Origin: Cognatazoarcus halotolerans
GTDB lineage: Bacteria > Pseudomonadota > Gammaproteobacteria > Burkholderiales > Rhodocyclaceae
Length of the DNA stretch: 64,000 nucleotides
Reading direction: 5' to 3'
Assembly: GCF_009800965.1 (NCBI RefSeq)
Contig: NZ_WUAF01000005.1
Location: 223,300-287,299, forward strand
Part shown: positions 42,566 through 52,295 of the stretch, in pieces
Layout: each line of letters begins with the position of its first letter
How positions within the stretch are numbered: the first letter of the stretch is position 1
Position numbers and translations under genes: made by a program
The notes under the pieces: generated by a model
Told to the model about the DNA's origin: nothing
Databases searched by the model: none
The model's input: only the letters and a program-made list of their open reading frames with translations

Positions 42566-45315
42566 GCGATACCCGCACCCCCATCGTATTCGAGCTCGAC
42601 GGCCGTAACATCGACGCGGCGCCGGGCGAGACCATCCTGCTCGCGGCACGACGCGCCGGCGTCGAGATTCCTCACCTGTGCTTCAGCGACGGCCTGCGTG
42701 CCGATGGCAACTGCCGCACCTGTGTGGTCGAGATCGAAGGCGAACGTGTGCTCGCCCCGTCCTGTTGCCGCTCCCCTGCCCCCGGGATGAAGGTCAAGGC
42801 CGCAAGCGAGCGTGCCCTCGCCTCGCAGCGGATGGTGCTCGAGCTGCTGCGTGCCGACGTCGACCCAGCAAGCGAGAAGGCGGATTCCGAGCTCGCGCAA
42901 TGGTGCAAGCAACTCGGCGTCGGCCAAAGCCGTTTCGCAGCGCGCAAGCAGCCGGTTGCCGATGCGAGCCACCCCGCCATCGCGGTCAATCTTGCCGCCT
43001 GCATCCAGTGCACCCGCTGCCTGCGGGCGTGCCGCGAAGAGCAGGTGAACGACGTGATTGGCTACGCCCGCCGCGGCGCCGAATCAAAGATCGTCTTCGA
43101 TCTAGACGTCACCATGAACAGCTCGACCTGCGTCGGCTGCGGCGAATGCGTGCAGGCCTGCCCCACTGGCGCCCTGCTTCCGGCCACGCTTTCACAGGCG
43201 CCGCCTACGCCGACCAGATCTGTCGATTCCTTGTGCCCGTATTGCGGCGTGGGCTGCCAGCTCAGCTACCACGTGGGTGGCGAAGGGGCGGCGCAGACCA
43301 TCGTCTTTGCCGAGGGGCGCGACGGGCCCGCCAATGCCGGCCGGCTGTGCGTCAAGGGCCGTTACGGCTTCAGCTACAGCCGCAATGCGCAGCGCCTCAC
43401 GGCACCGCTGATCCGCAAGTCCGGTGTGCCCAAGTCGGTCACGCTCGACCCGGCCAATCCGCTCGCCGCGTTTCGCGAAGCAAGCTGGGACGAGGCGCTG
43501 GATTTCGCTGCCGCTGGCCTCGCCCGCATCAAGCAGACGCACGGCCCGCACGCGCTCGCCGGCTTCGGCTCCGCCAAGGGCAGCAACGAGGAGGCCTACC
43601 TGTTCCAGAAACTGGTGCGGACCGGTTTCGGCACCCACAACGTCGATCACTGCACCCGCCTTTGCCATGCTTCCTCGGTCGCGGCGCTGCTCGAAGGCAT
43701 CGGCTCGGGGGCGGTCTCCAATCCGGTGCGCGATGTCGAGTTCGCCGACCTGATCATCGTCATCGGCGCCAATCCGGCGGCCAACCATCCGGTCGCCGCG
43801 AGCTTCATCAAGAACGCGACAGAGCGCGGCGCGCGGCTGGTGATGATCGATCCGCGTCGCACGCCGCTGGCACGCCACGCCTGGCGCACGCTGCAGTTCC
43901 GGGCCGATGCGGATGTGGCGCTGCTGCTGTCGATGGCTTGTGTGATCATCGAGGAGGCGCTCACCGACCCCGCCTTCATTGCTGCCCGTACCGAAGGCTT
44001 CGAGGCGTTTCGCGACGCCGCGCTGCGCTACCCGCCCGAGCGCATGGCACCGATTACCGGCATCGATGCGCAGACGGTGCGCGAAGTGGCCCGCGCCTAC
44101 GCCCGCGGACCGAACAGCATGATCTTCTGGGGCATGGGTATCTCGCAGCACACGCATGGCACCGACAACGCCCGCTGCCTGATCGCGCTGGCGCTCATGA
44201 CCGGCCAGATCGGTCGCCCCGGCACCGGGCTGCACCCGCTGCGCGGCCAGAACAACGTCCAGGGCGCCTCCGACGTAGGTCTCATCCCGATGATGTTCCC
44301 CGACTACCAGCGTACCGCCGACCCACAGGTGCGTGCGCACTTCGAGGCCTTGTGGGGATCGACCCTGCCCGTCGAGCCGGGTCTGACGGTGGTTGAAATC
44401 ATCGATGCGGCGAGCGCCGGGCGCATTCGAGGGATGTACATCGAAGGCGAAAATCCGGCCATGTCCGACCCCGATCTGGCCCATGCGCGTGCTGCGCTCG
44501 CAGGGCTGGAGCATCTGGTGGTGCAGGACATTTTCCTCACCGAGACCGCGATGCTCGCCGACGTGGTGCTGCCCGCGTCGAGTCTCTATGAAAAAACCGG
44601 CAGCTTCACCAATACCGATCGGCTGGTACAGCTCGCCCGGCCGGTGCTGCCGCTGCCGGGCGAGGCGCGCCAGGACTGGTGGATCATTCAGGAAATGGCG
44701 AGGCGCCTGGGACTGGACTGGGATTACGCGGGCCCCGCCGAGGTCTTCGCGGAGCTTGCCCAGGCGATGCCAAGCTATGCGGGCATCACCTGGGCGGCAC
44801 TCGAAGCCGAGGGGGCGGTGGTCGCCCCCAAACCCGCCGTCGACGCGCCCTCGCAGCCAGTGCTGTTCCAGACTGGCTTCCCGACACCGAACGGCCGCGG
44901 ACGCTTCGTGCCCGTGACGCCGCTCCCGGCTGCGGAATTGCCCGACAGCGAATACCCGATGGTTCTCATCACCGGCCGTGTCCTCGAGCACTGGCACACC
45001 GGCAGCATGACGCGTCGGGCCGAAGTGTTGGACGCGCTCGATCCGCACCCCTGGTGCGGCATGCATCCCGAAGACATGGGCGCGCTCGGCGCGGCGCATC
45101 GTGGGCAAGTGCTGCTCGAGACCCGGCGCGGCAGCATCGTGCTGGAGGTGCGTGCCGATGAAGGCGTGCAGCGTGGCTCGGTATTCATGGCCTTCTGCTA
45201 TGTGGAAGCCGCTGCAAATCTGCTCACCCAGCCCGCGCTCGACCCTTTCGGCAAGATTCCCGAGTTCAAGTACTGCGCACTGCGTGTCAGTCACGTCGAG
45301 CCGTCTCACGAGTGA
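42562..45315 (+). CDS. fdhF: Formate dehydrogenase alpha (molybdopterin) subunit
   Basis: A 917-residue catalytic subunit that oxidises formate to CO2. Order: 2Fe-2S domain (C40, C51, C54, C68), two 4Fe-4S motifs (CIQCTRC near 150 and CVGCGEC near 192), the molybdopterin domain with CPYCGVGC near residue 230, and the metal-ligand cysteine C368 in RLCHASS. Selenocysteine is replaced by cysteine. Molybdenum or tungsten cannot be told apart from sequence. It works with the NuoEF fusion before it; assembly genes such as fdhD are not nearby. Confidence 0.95.
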   Translation: MSDTRTPIVFELDGRNIDAAPGETILLAARRAGVEIPHLCFSDGLRADGNCRTCVVEIEGERVLAPSCCRSPAPGMKVKAASERALASQRMVLELLRADVDPASEKADSELAQWCKQLGVGQSRFAARKQPVADASHPAIAVNLAACIQCTRCLRACREEQVNDVIGYARRGAESKIVFDLDVTMNSSTCVGCGECVQACPTGALLPATLSQAPPTPTRSVDSLCPYCGVGCQLSYHVGGEGAAQTIVFAEGRDGPANAGRLCVKGRYGFSYSRNAQRLTAPLIRKSGVPKSVTLDPANPLAAFREASWDEALDFAAAGLARIKQTHGPHALAGFGSAKGSNEEAYLFQKLVRTGFGTHNVDHCTRLCHASSVAALLEGIGSGAVSNPVRDVEFADLIIVIGANPAANHPVAASFIKNATERGARLVMIDPRRTPLARHAWRTLQFRADADVALLLSMACVIIEEALTDPAFIAARTEGFEAFRDAALRYPPERMAPITGIDAQTVREVARAYARGPNSMIFWGMGISQHTHGTDNARCLIALALMTGQIGRPGTGLHPLRGQNNVQGASDVGLIPMMFPDYQRTADPQVRAHFEALWGSTLPVEPGLTVVEIIDAASAGRIRGMYIEGENPAMSDPDLAHARAALAGLEHLVVQDIFLTETAMLADVVLPASSLYEKTGSFTNTDRLVQLARPVLPLPGEARQDWWIIQEMARRLGLDWDYAGPAEVFAELAQAMPSYAGITWAALEAEGAVVAPKPAVDAPSQPVLFQTGFPTPNGRGRFVPVTPLPAAELPDSEYPMVLITGRVLEHWHTGSMTRRAEVLDALDPHPWCGMHPEDMGALGAAHRGQVLLETRRGSIVLEVRADEGVQRGSVFMAFCYVEAAANLLTQPALDPFGKIPEFKYCALRVSHVEPSHE

Positions 45316-45317
45316 TC

Positions 45318-45515
45318 ATGAACGAAAAGAACCGCTTTCATCTTCCCGAAAAGGAAAAGACGCTCCGTATCGCGAGGCTGCGCGAGCGATTCGAGCAGGC
45401 GCACCCGATGAAGCCGGGCCGCGTACGAAAGGGTTTGCCCGCCTCAATCTGGAAAACCCTGTGGTTCTTCACCGCGCTACTGCTGATCGCCTGGGCGACC
45501 GGCATCCGCTGGTGA
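45318..45515 (+). CDS. Small single-helix membrane protein in the formate dehydrogenase operon
   Basis: A 65-residue protein that I cannot match to a named family. It is basic in its first 40 residues and ends in one hydrophobic helix (WKTLWFFTALLLIAWATG, about residues 45-62) with IRW at the end. The ATG at 45318 follows the formate dehydrogenase stop codon by two bases; an overlapping GTG at 45312 is possible. The position suggests a role in anchoring or assembling the enzyme at the inner membrane, but this is inference. Confidence 0.75.
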   Translation: MNEKNRFHLPEKEKTLRIARLRERFEQAHPMKPGRVRKGLPASIWKTLWFFTALLLIAWATGIRW

Positions 45516-45605
45516 GGACTACCCGCCCCCACGCGGTACCCTCTTTGCCCCTGCCCGGCCCATCCGTGGTAGAACTGCCGCTTGTTCCACCAGGCACTTA
45601 TTTCG

Positions 45606-47540
45606 ATGCCAGATACGCCCCCGCGAATCCTCTCGATCATCGCGCCGATGACGCAGTTGAACACGCCTTATCCGTCGACTGCCTACCTGACCGGCTTCCT
45701 GCGTTCGCGCGGTTTCGATGCCGTCCAGGAAGACCTCGCCCTCGCCCTGGTGCTGCGGCTGCTGTCGCGCGACGGGCTCAACGCGATCCGCGTCCACGCC
45801 GAGGCGCTGCCGGCCCGCAGACGCAGCGAGAGCGTCGACTGCTTTCTCGAGCACTTCGACGCCTACCGCGTCTCGATCGCGCCGACCATCTCATTCCTGC
45901 AAGGGCGTGACACCACACTGGCCCACCGCATCTGCAGCGGCACCTTCCTACCCGAAGGGCCGCGCTTCGACGCGCTCGACGCCTACATGGATCCTGACGG
46001 CGGCGATCCACTCGCCTGGGCTTTCGGCGCGCTCGGCGTGCATGATCGCGCGCGTCATCTTGCCACGCTCTATCTCAACGACATCGCCGACGTGCTGCGC
46101 GACGCGGTCGATGCCCGCTTCGAATTCGTGCGCTACGCCGAATCGCTGGCGCTGAGTCAGCCAAGTTTCGATCCGCTAGCTCATGCACTCGCGGCGCCGA
46201 CGAACCTGGTCGACGAGTTCCTCGCCACGCTCACCCGCGAAGCGCTGTCACGCCACGGCCCAAAGGTCGTGCTCGTTTCGGTGCCCTTCCCGGGCGCGGT
46301 CTACGCGGCCTTTCGCATCGCGCAGACCATCAAGGCAACTCACCCCGATATCGTCACCGTACTCGGCGGCGGCTATGTCAATACCGAGCTGCGCGAGCTG
46401 GCCGAGCCGCGGGTCTTCGACTATTTCGATTACGTCACGCTCGACGACGGCGAACGCCCGCTGCTCGCCCTGCTCGACCATCTTGCCGGCAAGCGCTCGG
46501 CCAAGCGGCTGGTGCGAACCTACCTGCGCGACGCCGTCGATGGTCAGGTCCGCTACGTGAATCTGGTCGAGCCCGACGTGCCCTTCTCCGAGGTCGGCAC
46601 CCCCACCTGGGACGGGCTGCCGCTCGACAAATACCTGTCGTTGCTCGACATGCTCAACCCAATGCACCGCCTGTGGTCGGACGGGCGCTGGAACAAGCTC
46701 ACCGTGGCACACGGCTGCTACTGGAAGAAGTGCAGCTTCTGCGACGTGAGCCTCGATTACATCTCGCGCTACGACGGTGCATCCGCCAGCCTGCTGGTCG
46801 ACCGCATCGAGGCGATCGTCGCCGAAACCGGCCAGACCGGCTTCCATTTCGTCGACGAGGCCGCGCCGCCGAAAGCCTTGCGCGCGCTCGCCGAAGAACT
46901 CGTGCGGCGTGGCGTGGCGATCTCGTGGTGGGGCAATATCCGCTTCGAAAAGTCATTCACACCCGAGCTCTGTCAGTTGCTTGCGCAAAGTGGCTGCATC
47001 GCCATCTCGGGCGGTCTGGAGGTCGCCTCCGACCGCCTCCTCAAGCTCATGAAAAAGGGCGTCTCGGTCGATCAAGTGGCACGTGTCACACACGCTTTCG
47101 CCGAAGCCGGGGTGCTGGTGCATGCCTACCTGATGTACGGCTTTCCCACCCAGACGGTGCATGACACGGTCGACGCGCTCGAATACGTGCGCCAGCTCTT
47201 CGAGGCCGGCTGCATCCAGTCGGGTTTCTTCCACCGCTTCGCATGCACCGTGCACTCGCCGGTGGGCATGAACCCGGACGAATACGGCGTGCGCCTCATT
47301 CCCCTGCCCCCGGGCAAGTTCGCGAAGAACGACATCGGCTTCGAGGACCCGGTCGGCGCGGACCATGACGCACTCGGCAAGGCGCTCAACAAGGCGCTTT
47401 ACAACTACATGCATGGCATCGGGCTGGATCACGACGTGCGCCAGTGGTTCAGCGGAAAGCTGCCGCGGCCACGGGTGGCGCGCAATTTCATCGAACGCGC
47501 GCTGGCGCAGCGCGAAGCGCGCCGAAGCGCCCACGCCTGA
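45606..47540 (+). CDS. Radical SAM protein with B12-binding-like N-terminal domain
   Basis: A 644-residue protein. The N-terminal 330 residues contain a Rossmann-like region (VVLVSVPFPGAVYAAFRIA, TVLGGGYVNTELREL) like cobalamin-binding radical SAM enzymes, although the DxHxxG histidine is not obvious. The cluster cysteines are C371, C376 and C379 in GCYWKKCSFCD, so the spacing is C-x4-C-x2-C, one residue longer than usual. The SAM domain continues with GLEVASDRLLKLMKKGVS. Reaction unknown. It precedes the PabB-PabC gene by 13 bases. Confidence 0.88.
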   Translation: MPDTPPRILSIIAPMTQLNTPYPSTAYLTGFLRSRGFDAVQEDLALALVLRLLSRDGLNAIRVHAEALPARRRSESVDCFLEHFDAYRVSIAPTISFLQGRDTTLAHRICSGTFLPEGPRFDALDAYMDPDGGDPLAWAFGALGVHDRARHLATLYLNDIADVLRDAVDARFEFVRYAESLALSQPSFDPLAHALAAPTNLVDEFLATLTREALSRHGPKVVLVSVPFPGAVYAAFRIAQTIKATHPDIVTVLGGGYVNTELRELAEPRVFDYFDYVTLDDGERPLLALLDHLAGKRSAKRLVRTYLRDAVDGQVRYVNLVEPDVPFSEVGTPTWDGLPLDKYLSLLDMLNPMHRLWSDGRWNKLTVAHGCYWKKCSFCDVSLDYISRYDGASASLLVDRIEAIVAETGQTGFHFVDEAAPPKALRALAEELVRRGVAISWWGNIRFEKSFTPELCQLLAQSGCIAISGGLEVASDRLLKLMKKGVSVDQVARVTHAFAEAGVLVHAYLMYGFPTQTVHDTVDALEYVRQLFEAGCIQSGFFHRFACTVHSPVGMNPDEYGVRLIPLPPGKFAKNDIGFEDPVGADHDALGKALNKALYNYMHGIGLDHDVRQWFSGKLPRPRVARNFIERALAQREARRSAHA

Positions 47541-47553
47541 GCACCTGCGGTCG

Positions 47554-49380
47554 ATGGACGCCTTTGCCCTGCTCGAAGATCGGCTGGCCGAAGCCAATCC
47601 GCCGGCTTCCCGTCATTACACCGGCTTCAGCCACCTGCGCCGCTGCACCGATCCCGCCGGGCTCAACGCGCTGTGGCAGGCGGTGGAGGCCGATCTGGCC
47701 TGCGGGCTGCACGCGGTGCTGATGATCGATTACGAGTGGGGCGTGCGGCTCCAGCTTCGTGACGATGCGATGCGCGCCGCTAACACCGGCTCGGCGCTCA
47801 CCGTCCTGCTGTTCCGCGAGCTCGCGTTGCTCGACGCCGCAGCCTGCGACGCCCTGCTCGGCGGCGGGCGGGAGAGCGGCGTGCTGTCCGCGCGGCCCGA
47901 CATCGACAAGGCGCGCTTCGACGCCGCGATCGCCTCGATCCACCAGCGCATCCGTGACGGCGAGACCTACCAGATCAACTACACCTACCGGCTCGGACTG
48001 CAGGCCTACGGTGAACCGCTCGAACTCTACCGGCGACTGCGTGCGCGCCAGATGGTGGCCTACGGTGCCTTCATTCAGTTGCCCGAGGGCGCGGGGCGGG
48101 TGAGCCATGTGCTCTCTTTCTCACCCGAACTCTTCCTCAAGAAGCGCGGCAGTTTGCTCGAAGCGCGACCGATGAAGGGCACTGCGCCGGTACCCGGTGG
48201 CGAACAGGCGAATGCCGAGGCCGCTGCGGTGCTCGCGGCGGATGAAAAGAATCGCGCCGAAAACCTCATGATCGTCGACCTGCTCAGGAACGACCTTGGG
48301 CGCATTGCCCACACCGGCAGTGTGAAAGTTCCGAAGCTGTTCACCGTTGAGCATTTCGAGACGGTGTTGCAGATGACGTCCACGGTCACCGGCGAGCTCG
48401 ACGCGCAGACCGGTTTCCCCGAGATCCTGCGCGCGCTGTTTCCCTGCGGCTCGATCACCGGCGCGCCAAAACACCGCTCGATGCAGATCATCGACGCGCT
48501 CGAAGCCTCGCCGCGCGGCCTCTACACCGGCGCCATCGGCTGGCTCGACCGCCCTCCCCTGGGCGCGCGCTGCGGCGACTTCTGCCTCTCGGTGGCAATC
48601 CGCACCCTTACCTTGCAGCCCGACGCCTCGCCCGGTCTTTGGCAGGGAGAGATGGGAATCGGCGCAGGCATCGTCATCGATAGCGATGCCGACGAAGAGT
48701 TCGACGAATGCCGCCTGAAGGGGCACTTTCTCACCGGCCTCGCGCCCGGCTTCGCGCTGTTCGAGACCATGCTGGTACGCGGCGCTTCAATCCCTCACCT
48801 GGCACGCCACCTGCAACGGCTCGGCGGCAGCGCCGCCGCGCTCGGTTTCGAGTTCGACGAGGCGCGGGTGCGCGCGGAGCTGGCCGCACAGTTGGTCCGG
48901 TTGCCGCGGGACATCGACCACCGCCTGCGCCTGCAGCTCGATTTCGATGGCGGCATCAGCTTTAGCAGCGCGCCGCTGGCGCCCCTGCCGGAAACGCCTG
49001 TGCGGGTCAGGCTGGCCGAACGGCCGATCGGCAGCGAACTCCCGCTGTTGCGTCACAAGGTCACCCTGCGTGGCCGCTACGATACAGAACTGGCGCTGGC
49101 CGAAGCGCAGGGGGCATTCGACACGCTGTGCTTCAATGCGCGCGGCGAGCTTACCGAAGGCGCACGCAGCAACGTCTTCGTGAGACTCGGCGGGGCATGG
49201 TTCACGCCACCGCTATCGGCGGGGCTGTTGCCGGGCGTCATGCGCAGTGTCTTGCTCGAAAATCCGGCGCTGGCGGCCAACGAGCGAACAATTCCGCTCG
49301 ATCTGCTCGACGAGGCCGAAGCGCTCATCGTCTGCAACGCACTGCGCGGCCCCTTGCGAGCGCAGTTGGTACGGGGCTGA
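47554..49380 (+). CDS. pabB: Aminodeoxychorismate synthase component I fused to ADC lyase (PabB-PabC)
   Basis: A 608-residue fusion for p-aminobenzoate synthesis. Residues 1-380 are PabB, with the active-site lysine in ARPMKGTAP, then NLMIVDLLRNDLGR and GSITGAPKHRSMQIID. Residues 395-608 are PabC, a PLP enzyme, with FALFETMLVRG, the candidate PLP lysine in HKVTLR and NARGELTEGARSNVF. The ATG at 47554 gives the usual start. Together they convert chorismate to p-aminobenzoate with glutamine amidotransferase PabA encoded elsewhere. The radical SAM gene upstream is probably co-transcribed. Confidence 0.95.
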   Translation: MDAFALLEDRLAEANPPASRHYTGFSHLRRCTDPAGLNALWQAVEADLACGLHAVLMIDYEWGVRLQLRDDAMRAANTGSALTVLLFRELALLDAAACDALLGGGRESGVLSARPDIDKARFDAAIASIHQRIRDGETYQINYTYRLGLQAYGEPLELYRRLRARQMVAYGAFIQLPEGAGRVSHVLSFSPELFLKKRGSLLEARPMKGTAPVPGGEQANAEAAAVLAADEKNRAENLMIVDLLRNDLGRIAHTGSVKVPKLFTVEHFETVLQMTSTVTGELDAQTGFPEILRALFPCGSITGAPKHRSMQIIDALEASPRGLYTGAIGWLDRPPLGARCGDFCLSVAIRTLTLQPDASPGLWQGEMGIGAGIVIDSDADEEFDECRLKGHFLTGLAPGFALFETMLVRGASIPHLARHLQRLGGSAAALGFEFDEARVRAELAAQLVRLPRDIDHRLRLQLDFDGGISFSSAPLAPLPETPVRVRLAERPIGSELPLLRHKVTLRGRYDTELALAEAQGAFDTLCFNARGELTEGARSNVFVRLGGAWFTPPLSAGLLPGVMRSVLLENPALAANERTIPLDLLDEAEALIVCNALRGPLRAQLVRG

Positions 49381-49421
49381 AGCTTGCCCCGCACCAGCGG
49401 CAGCGGGCCCGGCCGGACCGC

Positions 49422-50135
49422 TTATTCGATCAGCACCTTCATTTTTCGCCCCCCCGGATTGCCGCCACCGGCTGCCGGTTTTCCCGTAGTCGGACCGGTA
49501 CGCGCCTCGATCAGCTCGGCGATGTCGGTGTTGTTGTTCGCACGTGCCCAGGCCGCCGCGGTAAGCCCGTTCTCATTGACCAGGGTAGGGTCCGCACCAG
49601 CCTTCAACAGAACCTGAACCACGGTCTTGTGGCCGTTGCGCGCAGCGAGCATCAGCGGGGTCGACTGGTTCGGCGCGCGCGCGTCGACGCTCGCTCCGCG
49701 CTCGATGAGCTTGCGGGCGATGCCCTCGCGGCCTTCGAAGGCCGCATAGAGCAAGGGCGACCAGCCACCCTGGTTGACCGGTGCCCCGGTTTCGAGCAGA
49801 CGATCGACTACTGCTTCATGCCCCTTGAGCACGGCCAGCATCAAGGCATTGTCGCCGGACTTGTTCTTGAGCGTGGCGCGTGCGCCGCGCTCAAGCAACA
49901 GATTGACCACGTCGATGTTGCCCTCGCGCGCGGCAAGAATCAGCAGCGTGTTGCCGTTGGCGTCCGCAGTGTCCGTCTCGATGCCGCGGTCGAGCAGACC
50001 CGAGAGTTCATACGCACGGTTGAGGCTCGCAGCGGTAATCGCATCGTCGTAGCTGCCCGCAAACACGGGGGGGACGGCGAGGAATGCGGCAGACAGGCTC
50101 AGCACGACCGCGAGCGCGGCGGATTTCGGGTGCAT
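49422..50135 (-). CDS. Exported ankyrin repeat protein
   Basis: A 237-residue protein with a signal peptide (residues 1-26, cut after VFA) and four to five ankyrin repeats, for example GNTLLILAAREGNIDVVNLLLERGA read in two parts near residue 60. The C-terminus is proline- and glycine-rich and ends KMKVLIE. Ankyrin repeats bind proteins; the periplasmic partner is unknown. It is the last gene of the leftward mltG-tmk-holB-pilZ-tatD unit, starting right behind tatD. Confidence 0.9.
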   Translation of the reverse strand: MHPKSAALAVVLSLSAAFLAVPPVFAGSYDDAITAASLNRAYELSGLLDRGIETDTADANGNTLLILAAREGNIDVVNLLLERGARATLKNKSGDNALMLAVLKGHEAVVDRLLETGAPVNQGGWSPLLYAAFEGREGIARKLIERGASVDARAPNQSTPLMLAARNGHKTVVQVLLKAGADPTLVNENGLTAAAWARANNNTDIAELIEARTGPTTGKPAAGGGNPGGRKMKVLIE

Positions 50136-50136
50136 T

Positions 50137-50904
50137 TCAGATATCCAGACAGAAAAGACGTTTGAAGTTTTCGCTGCTTGCCTGTGCCACCTCGGTGAGC
50201 GACAGCCCGCGCAGCTTTGCGATCTCCTCGGCTACGTGCACCACGTAGGCGGGCTCATTGGTCTTGCCGCGATGGGGCACCGGCGCGAGATAGGGAGAGT
50301 CGGTTTCGATCAGCAATCGATCGAGCGGCACCTGGCGTGCGACTTCCTTGAGCGCCTTGGCGTTGCGGAAGGTGACGATGCCCGAGAAGGAGATGTAGAA
50401 GCCGAGCTCGAGGGCTGCGTCCGCCACCTCCTGGGTCTCGGTGAAGCAGTGCATCACCCCGCCCGCTTCGCCTGCGCCCTCTTCGCGCATCAGGCGCAAG
50501 GTGTCTGCGGCGGCGTTGCGGGTGTGGATGACGAGCGGCTTGGCGCTGGCCCGCGAAGCCCTGATGTGAGTTCGGAAACGCTGGCGCTGCCACTCCGGCT
50601 CGTCCTTGTGCCAATAGTAATCCAGCCCGGTTTCGCCGATCGCCACCACCTTGGAATGACGGGCCAGCTCGAGCAGCTGTTCGAGGCTCGGCTCGGCGAC
50701 ATCGTCGCCATCCGGGTGCACCCCGACCGAGGCGAAGAGATTGTCATGACGCTCGGCGAGCCCGAGCACCGCAGGCAGGGTCTCGAGCTTTACGCTGATG
50801 CACAGCGCATGGGAAACCCGGGCGAGCCGCATCGCTTCAAGTACGTCGGCTTCGCGTTCGATCAGGTCGGGAAAATCGAGGTGGCAGTGAGAGTCGATGA
50901 ACAT
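50137..50904 (-). CDS. TatD family hydrolase (YcfH type)
   Basis: A 255-residue TatD-type metal-dependent hydrolase. Motifs are DSHCHLDFP at residues 4-12, GETGLDYYWHKDEP near residue 95, VIHTRNA near residue 130 and ETDSPYLAPVPHRGKTNEP near residue 205. Members act as D-aminoacyl-tRNA deacylase-like enzymes or 3'-5' nucleases. It is coded in the holB-tmk operon in many proteobacteria, here three bases after pilZ. A second, more distant paralogue lies near 22 kb. Confidence 0.94.
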   Translation of the reverse strand: MFIDSHCHLDFPDLIEREADVLEAMRLARVSHALCISVKLETLPAVLGLAERHDNLFASVGVHPDGDDVAEPSLEQLLELARHSKVVAIGETGLDYYWHKDEPEWQRQRFRTHIRASRASAKPLVIHTRNAAADTLRLMREEGAGEAGGVMHCFTETQEVADAALELGFYISFSGIVTFRNAKALKEVARQVPLDRLLIETDSPYLAPVPHRGKTNEPAYVVHVAEEIAKLRGLSLTEVAQASSENFKRLFCLDI

Positions 50905-50907
50905 CTT

Positions 50908-51273
50908 TCAGATCGTGTGGGTCGGCCGGTTCGAACCGAGGTGGCCAGCCAGCACCTGTTCGATGCGGCCGCGTACCACCTTGGCCGAATCGTCCTCGTT
51001 GAAGTGCACGCCGATGCCCTGGCTGCGGGTGCCCTGGGCATCGGCCGGCGTGATCCACACCACCGCGCCGGCCACGGGCATCTTCGCGGGGTCGTCCATG
51101 AGCTGGAGCAACATGAAGACTTCGTCGCCAAGCCGGTACTCGCGCGAGGTGGGGACGAAGATGCCGCCGTTTTTCAGGAAAGGCATGTAGGCCGCGTAAA
51201 GCGCCGACTTCGAGTTGATGTTCAGCGACAGAACACTCGGACGCGAAGCCGGGGTCTTGCCTTGCTCACTCAT
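50908..51273 (-). CDS. pilZ: Type IV pilus assembly protein PilZ
   Basis: A 121-residue PilZ-domain protein of the pilus-assembly type. The N-terminal region reads VLSLNINSKSALYAAYMPFLKNGGIFVPTSR with the family EYRLGDEVFMLL following, and IGVHFN near residue 92. The RxxxR part of the c-di-GMP site is missing, as usual for true PilZ. It probably helps the PilB-FimX-like pilus control rather than binding the second messenger. It overlaps holB by four bases. Confidence 0.92.
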   Translation of the reverse strand: MSEQGKTPASRPSVLSLNINSKSALYAAYMPFLKNGGIFVPTSREYRLGDEVFMLLQLMDDPAKMPVAGAVVWITPADAQGTRSQGIGVHFNEDDSAKVVRGRIEQVLAGHLGSNRPTHTI

Positions 51274-52295
51274 GTCTTGGCTTCCGAAAATGCGCGCACA
51301 TAGCGCAATAACATGTCTTCCAGCGTCAGCCGAAGGTTCAGCGGATGTTGGGCAAGGCGCCGGATCTGGTTGATTTCATTGTAACAGGCGAGTGAACGCG
51401 ACACCGACAAGCGCTCTGCTAGGCGTTCGAGGCTGTGCTTGCGCGACGCAAAGAAGCGCACCCGCCCGCCGAGCCGCAGGCTCACCAGATCGGTGATCCA
51501 GCGCTGCATCCAGTCGATCAGACGCAGCTGGTCGAAACCGCCGGCGATCGCCTCCTTGCTCTTGAGCCAGCTCTCCCACTGGCCGGCGAGCTTGACCGGG
51601 TCACCGCCCGGGAGCCGCTCGACATCCGCGATGAAGCGCGCCAGCTGCTCGTGCGCGCCCTGCTCCGCCATGCGTTGCGCGGCCAGCGGCAGGCCGCCGG
51701 TGAGCTCGAGCAGCGCCTGCGCGTCGGGTAGCTGCTGCGCGTCCAGCCAGGCGCGGGCCGCCGCCGCGTCGGGCCGCGCCACGGCCCACTGCTGGCAGCG
51801 GCTGCGGATCGTCGGCAAGAGCCGGCGCGGCTGCGACGACACCAGCAGCAGGGTCGCATCGGCCGGTGGCTCCTCGAGCAACTTGAGCAACGCGTTGGCG
51901 GTGAACGGGTTCATCGCCTCGACCGGATCGATGATGACGACCCGTCTTCCGCCATGGTGCGATGTCACCGACAGCGCTGCCTGCAGCGCCCGAACCTGAT
52001 CGATGACGATCTGCCTCGATTGCTTCTTGTCGTCATCCTCGGCGGTTTCGGCGGCGGGAACGAGGTGGTGCAGGTCGGGATGGTTTGCCGACAGGCGCCA
52101 TACGCAGGGGTCACAGCTGCCGCAGGCCATCTCCTCGCCGCTGGCGCGCTCACATAGCAGCCGCGCTGCGAGCGCCTCTGCAAAGTCACGCTTGCCGACA
52201 CCGCCCGGGCCGCTCAGCAATACGCCGTGGGGCAGCTGCCCGATGCGGGACGTCACCTGCCTCCACAAGGGCTGCAACCAGGGCGAGAGGCTCAT
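51270..52295 (-). CDS. holB: DNA polymerase III subunit delta'
   Basis: A 341-residue clamp-loader subunit. The AAA+ Walker A region reads [13 protein letters not shown] near residue 30, a zinc module has CGSCDPC near residue 58, and the sensor region [18 protein letters not shown] lies near residue 152. It acts with gamma/tau and delta to load the sliding clamp. It overlaps tmk and pilZ by four bases each, so expression is coupled. Confidence 0.95.
   Translation of the reverse strand: MSLSPWLQPLWRQVTSRIGQLPHGVLLSGPGGVGKRDFAEALAARLLCERASGEEMACGSCDPCVWRLSANHPDLHHLVPAAETAEDDDKKQSRQIVIDQVRALQAALSVTSHHGGRRVVIIDPVEAMNPFTANALLKLLEEPPADATLLLVSSQPRRLLPTIRSRCQQWAVARPDAAAARAWLDAQQLPDAQALLELTGGLPLAAQRMAEQGAHEQLARFIADVERLPGGDPVKLAGQWESWLKSKEAIAGGFDQLRLIDWMQRWITDLVSLRLGGRVRFFASRKHSLERLAERLSVSRSLACYNEINQIRRLAQHPLNLRLTLEDMLLRYVRAFSEAKT

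Noticed and set aside
43192..45309. A 705-codon open frame on the minus strand
   Set aside because: It is opposite the formate dehydrogenase catalytic subunit and reads as histidine- and arginine-rich nonsense.
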